Source: Halosimplex halobium
Lineage (GTDB): Archaea; Halobacteriota; Halobacteria; Halobacteriales; Haloarculaceae
Assembly (NCBI RefSeq): GCF_051414055.1
Contig: NZ_JBLKNX010000008.1
Location: 124,001-188,000, forward strand
DNA length: 64,000 bases
Reading direction: 5' to 3'
The translations under genes were made by a program, and so were the position numbers. This document shows, piece after piece, positions 61,288 to 64,000 of this stretch. The stretch's first letter is position 1, and each line of letters starts with the position of its first letter. The notes under the pieces were generated by a model that saw only the letters and a list, made by a program, of their open reading frames with translations, was not told the origin of the DNA and did no database searches.

Positions 61288-61923
61288 ATGGGACATCGCG
61301 CACTCACCGCCTACGAACGGCCGGATAGTACCTACAATTGCCATTACACCCACTGGGGTGGGATGCATCTCAGGCTCAAGCAAGCCATCACCAGCGAGAC
61401 ACCCTTCGGTGGCGAGCAACCGAACGAGACGAGCCAATCTATCTGTGACCAACTCCTCGAAGCGACGACCGAGACAGCGATTCAAGGTGCTCTGGACGGC
61501 CGTGAGTCACCGTCGCGCCCGGTCGATATCGACCCGTGGGCAACGCGTTGCACGCTCGACGAGATTATCTCCGAACAGCTGGATTTCTTGCACCACGAAG
61601 CGTTCTACGTGGTCGACAGCGATTTCGCGGTGACTGCCTACCGGACCCACTGGTTCGGACTCCAGTACGACTGCGCTGCAGTCGAAACCGCGCCCACGGT
61701 CGGCAACGGGGCGCTCAGAACCGTGCGATGGTACGACGGCGAGCCCGTGGGTGATGGCTTCGCGCAGGGTGAATTCCGCGCGCTGAAAGCCGTCGCCGGC
61801 GACCTCTTGGATCGGGGTGTCTTCACGCACGGCGAGGCTATCGAGTATCTCGAGCAGCAACTCGACGAGTGGGTCGGCGAAAAACAGGAGCTCATCGTCA
61901 GACGACCGCACGTCGTCAAGTGA
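61288..61923 (+). CDS. DUF6735-like haloarchaeal protein
   Basis: 211 residues from ATG 61288 (MGHRALTAYERPDSTYNCHY THWGGMHLRL). The short histidine/tyrosine-rich beginning and GGMHLRLKQAITSETPFGG are typical of a small family seen, from memory, in haloarchaea (DUF6735). The remainder is helical and acidic (DEIISEQLDFLHHEAFYVVD, then KAVAGDLLDRGVFTHGEAIE YLEQQLDEWVGEK). The upstream ATG at 61222 is rejected because it lies on the promoter element. First gene of the plasmid-like cassette; function unknown. Confidence 0.75.
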   Translation: MGHRALTAYERPDSTYNCHYTHWGGMHLRLKQAITSETPFGGEQPNETSQSICDQLLEATTETAIQGALDGRESPSRPVDIDPWATRCTLDEIISEQLDFLHHEAFYVVDSDFAVTAYRTHWFGLQYDCAAVETAPTVGNGALRTVRWYDGEPVGDGFAQGEFRALKAVAGDLLDRGVFTHGEAIEYLEQQLDEWVGEKQELIVRRPHVVK

Positions 61924-61964
61924 TTCATCGGGATTCGCTCGAACTCCGGTGTGCGTAGCTGCGT

Positions 61965-62000
61965 GTTTTTATTTCCTCCTGAGGGGTGCGGGGGGCACTA
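61965..62000 (+). promoter_or_regulatory. Shared promoter element, copy 2
   Basis: GTTTTTATTTC (TATA-like, 61964-61974) then TCCTCCTGAGGGGTGCGGGG (61974-61993), 42 bases before the TFB ATG 62023. It matches copy 1 almost base for base from CCTGAGGGG on and carries the same downstream CCTCGCG. Confidence 0.6.
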
Positions 62001-62022
62001 CAAGGCCTCGCGCTGACCTTCG

Positions 62023-62958
62023 ATGGCTACGACAGAACACTTCGAGCGAACCTTCGACGAAGAGAGTGGCCGAACGATCCAGACGACCGAGTGTCCCGAA
62101 TGCGACGGGCGACTCATCACTGACGGTGGGGAAACGCGCTGCACCGACTGTGGACTCGTCGTCGAGGGCTGCCGTGTCGATCGACGCGGCCCACGCACCT
62201 TCGCCGAGGACGACACCAACCGAAAACGCACAGGCGCACCGATCACCGAGGCACGACACGATCGCGGGCTGTCGACGGAGATCGGGTACAAATTCGATGG
62301 GAACGGCAACGCGCTCTCCGGACAGAAACGACGACACCTCGCCCGCTTGCGTCGCGAGCACACCCGGGCGAAGTGGCGATCGAAGGCAGAACAGAATCTC
62401 GCCCACGGCTGTGGGGAAATCGCGCGGATGGTCGGCGCGCTCGACCTCGATCGTGATCACCGCGAGCAGGCGAGTGCGCTGTTCCGGTCGGCACAAGATG
62501 AAGGCCTCCTGCCCGGTCGGTCGATCGAGGCGTTTGCGGCAGCCTCGATTTACGCGGTGTGTCGATGTACGGACGCGACTCGAACGCGCGGTGAGGTGGT
62601 ATCGGTCGCACAGGTCGACCGCGACAGAGTGATCACCGCCTACGACGTGCTCAACGAGCAACTGAACCTGCCGACACCCCCACAACGTCCACGGGAGTAC
62701 ATCCCAGCGCTCGCGTCGGCGATGGACGTTCCACCGGAAACCGAGGGGGTTGCGCGTTCGCTCGCCGAGCGTGCATGGGAAGCTGGTGCTGGCGTCGGTG
62801 TCCACCCCGCAGGCTTCGCAGCGGGCTGTCTCGAAGTCGCTTGTCGGGACGACGGCGTGGAGATTACCCAGATAGCTCTCGCCGAGGTCGCGGACGTGAC
62901 GCCGGTGACTGTGCGTGGCCATCGCGATCGGATCGAGACAGCGCGCAGTGGGTGGTGA
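62023..62958 (+). CDS. tfb: Transcription initiation factor TFB (accessory copy)
   Basis: 311 residues. The N-terminal zinc ribbon (CPECDG at 24-29, CTDCG at 40-44) and B-reader/linker (GPRTFAEDDTNRKRTGAPIT) lead into two cyclin folds (about 110-205, RHLARLRREHTRAKWRSKAE ... YAVCRCTDATRTRGEVVSVA, and 210-311). Haloarchaea carry several TFBs with different promoter preferences; this one is divergent from the core type and sits in an accessory cassette, so it may recognise the special promoter element in front of itself and its neighbours. The stop overlaps the next gene's ATG (TGATG). Confidence 0.9.
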   Translation: MATTEHFERTFDEESGRTIQTTECPECDGRLITDGGETRCTDCGLVVEGCRVDRRGPRTFAEDDTNRKRTGAPITEARHDRGLSTEIGYKFDGNGNALSGQKRRHLARLRREHTRAKWRSKAEQNLAHGCGEIARMVGALDLDRDHREQASALFRSAQDEGLLPGRSIEAFAAASIYAVCRCTDATRTRGEVVSVAQVDRDRVITAYDVLNEQLNLPTPPQRPREYIPALASAMDVPPETEGVARSLAERAWEAGAGVGVHPAGFAAGCLEVACRDDGVEITQIALAEVADVTPVTVRGHRDRIETARSGW

Positions 62959-63116
62959 TGATGCGACTCGTCTGGATTCGTGCTCACCTGCCTGGCTTCG
63001 GATCGGGCGGCGAATGCATCCACGAGTGTCGCCACTGTGGAGAAACCGTAGAATCAGCGACCGACTCGTGTCCAGTCTGCGGGCGGTCAGGGATTGCAAC
63101 CTACGAAATCGGGTAG
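62958..63116 (+). CDS. Small zinc-ribbon protein downstream of TFB
   Basis: 52 residues (MMRLVWIRAHLPGFGSGGEC, then CRHCGETVESATDSCPVCGR and GIATYEIG). Two CxxC pairs form a zinc ribbon. The ATG overlaps the TFB stop by one base (TGATG), so translation is probably coupled and the two proteins are made together. Similar tiny ribbons are common in haloarchaea; a role as transcription or RNA-binding accessory is possible. An alternative start is the next ATG, 3 bases further. Confidence 0.7.
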   Translation: MMRLVWIRAHLPGFGSGGECIHECRHCGETVESATDSCPVCGRSGIATYEIG

Positions 63117-63129
63117 ACGCTCCGCACGT

Positions 63130-63162
63130 TCGTTTATCGGCGCCCCGAGGGGCGGGGCGCTC
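63130..63162 (+). promoter_or_regulatory. Shared promoter element, copy 3
   Basis: TTTAT at 63133-63137 then GCGCCCCGAGGGGCGGGGCG (63140-63159), 39 bases before ATG 63186. It is a variant of copies 1 and 2 with one base missing from the palindrome centre, and carries the same following CTCGCG. Confidence 0.55.
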
Positions 63163-63185
63163 GCGTTCGGGTGCTCCTGAAATTC

Positions 63186-63633
63186 ATGCATCCACTGCAA
63201 CAATTGGACTTTTCGACCCGAGTCGCAAAGCGCGCACAGTACGAAGCCTTCGAGTTTTCTCTCTCCAGGTGGCGTCACCGTTCGCAACGGCAGTCACGCC
63301 AACCCGAGCGAGCACGAATATCTCGTCCGAATCGAGGATGGCGTTCCTGTGGTCTGTGACTGCCCAGCTGACGAGCACTACGAGGGCGCGTGCAAACACC
63401 GGGTCGGGGTCGCGATTCGACGGCCACTTCTCGATGCCGCTGGCGAAGCAGATGGCTCACAGCCGGTCGCGGCGGACGGTGGGCGCGTTACCTCGCCGAC
63501 GGAGGAGGAACCCGATACAGACCCATTTCAGGACGGGAGAGACGTTCGTGCTGATGAGGAATGCTCGGAATGCATCGGCGAGTTCCCGTGCTGGGAGTGT
63601 GTTCGAACTGGCCGCAAAGAACTGCCCGAGTAG
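63186..63633 (+). pseudogene. Frameshifted SWIM zinc-finger protein gene
   Basis: The start ATG 63186 gives MHPLQQLDFSTRVAKRAQYE AFEFSLS, but the frame then reads to a stop at 63357. Moving to the +1 frame at about 63267 gives GGVTVRNGSHANPSEHEYLV RIEDGVPVVCDCPADEHYEGA CKHRVGVAIR, the CxCxnCxH SWIM motif, and an acidic tail with CSECIGEFPCWECVRTGR, ending at TAG 63631-63633. Both parts fit the haloarchaeal SWIM family I recall, so the gene is broken by one base unless there is a sequencing error or recoding. Confidence 0.8.
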
Positions 63634-63745
63634 CAGAAAGTAACCTCCAATTGACGGTTTTGATTCTGATCTGCGAGAACACATCGTTCAAGAATCGTGG
63701 CGTACCTGATGCTCTGCTGTCCACTACAACTTGGCGTGCCCTGCA

Positions 63746-64000
63746 CTAATCGCCGAACAGTCGGGAAAAGAATCCTCCAGAGTCGTCTGTGTCGGCTGCA
63801 TCCTGCATTTCGTTCGACTCTCCGGTATCCGTGCCAGTTTCTGCTGTCCCGTCCAGTAGTTCGTCGACGGAGTACCCGATCCACTCGGCAAATTCCTCGG
63901 GCGCACCGATGTAGACGCTGGTGGAGGACTTCTCGGACATGAAGCGCTTGGGAAGCCGTTTCTCGTAGTCGTACACCTCGTACTCTTCGCGGTCGAAATC
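63746..64000 (-). CDS. Acidic protein, 5' end beyond the right edge
   Basis: The open frame continues to the window edge (DFDREEYEVYDYEKRLPKRF MSEKSSTSVYIGAPEEFAEW), so at least 84 residues are seen and the start may lie outside, or at the GTG at 63976. The visible part has a compact region (YIGAPEEFAEWIGYSVDELL) and a disordered acidic stretch with a C-terminal GGFFSRLFGD. No family recognised. A 112-bp gap without genes separates it from the SWIM pseudogene. Confidence 0.6.
   Translation of the reverse strand, partial: DFDREEYEVYDYEKRLPKRFMSEKSSTSVYIGAPEEFAEWIGYSVDELLDGTAETGTDTGESNEMQDAADTDDSGGFFSRLFGD

Overview
The window is haloarchaeal chromosomal DNA (class Halobacteria, plausibly a Haloarcula/Halosimplex-type organism; the genus is a guess). 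Evidence: very high GC with C/G-ending codons, acidic proteins, leaderless genes with a TATA-like box about 27 bases before the ATG, Tat signals, PGF-CTERM tails, a TFB gene, HMG-CoA reductase for archaeal lipids, and many small zinc-ribbon proteins.

Region 1 (1-39 kb) is an ordinary core-like backbone of short transcription units. In order: TrmB regulator (cut by the left edge), DUF255 thioredoxin-like protein, glutaryl-CoA dehydrogenase-type acyl-CoA dehydrogenase, cupin, PHP phosphoesterase, KaiC-like ATPase, two paralogous membrane zinc-ribbon proteins, DUF4097 lipoprotein, acyltransferase, CPBP protease, secreted CocE/S15 hydrolase, APH-like kinase, aldo/keto reductase, two tandem PGF-CTERM surface proteins, MATE transporter, amidohydrolase, an ABC exporter with a divergent GbsR/MarR-like regulator, HMG-CoA reductase, a VOC protein, a luciferase-like oxidoreductase, regulators, a methyltransferase, a hybrid histidine kinase and a GNAT protein. 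Several intergenic gaps carry striking inverted repeats (2567-2902, 4891-4970, 24923-25223).

Region 2 (39.1-54 kb) is the most unusual part: six large genes, all on the minus strand, reading MoxR ATPase, vWA protein with an HExxH metallopeptidase-like domain, 1478-residue HEAT-repeat protein, 1062-residue tubulin-like GTPase, a second MoxR ATPase and a second, membrane-embedded vWA protein. Two MoxR/vWA chaperone pairs flank a tubulin-like GTPase and a giant HEAT scaffold. A zinc-ribbon protein with two CAP-like domains and a divergent 589-residue orphan with a C-terminal winged helix lie just upstream. The layout resembles the vWA-MoxR ternary conflict systems known from bacteria, but I know of no described system with this exact composition.

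Region 3 (57.3-64 kb) is a decayed accessory or plasmid-like tract: a gene-poor stretch, an IS1341-type (tnpB-only) element inserted at a base I can define into a small haloarchaeal gene, a winged-helix protein upstream of that broken gene, then a cassette of a DUF6735-like protein, an extra TFB, a tiny zinc-ribbon protein and a frameshifted SWIM zinc-finger gene. Three genes of this cassette share the same promoter-proximal palindromic element. A final minus-strand gene runs off the right edge.

No rRNA, tRNA or CRISPR array was found.
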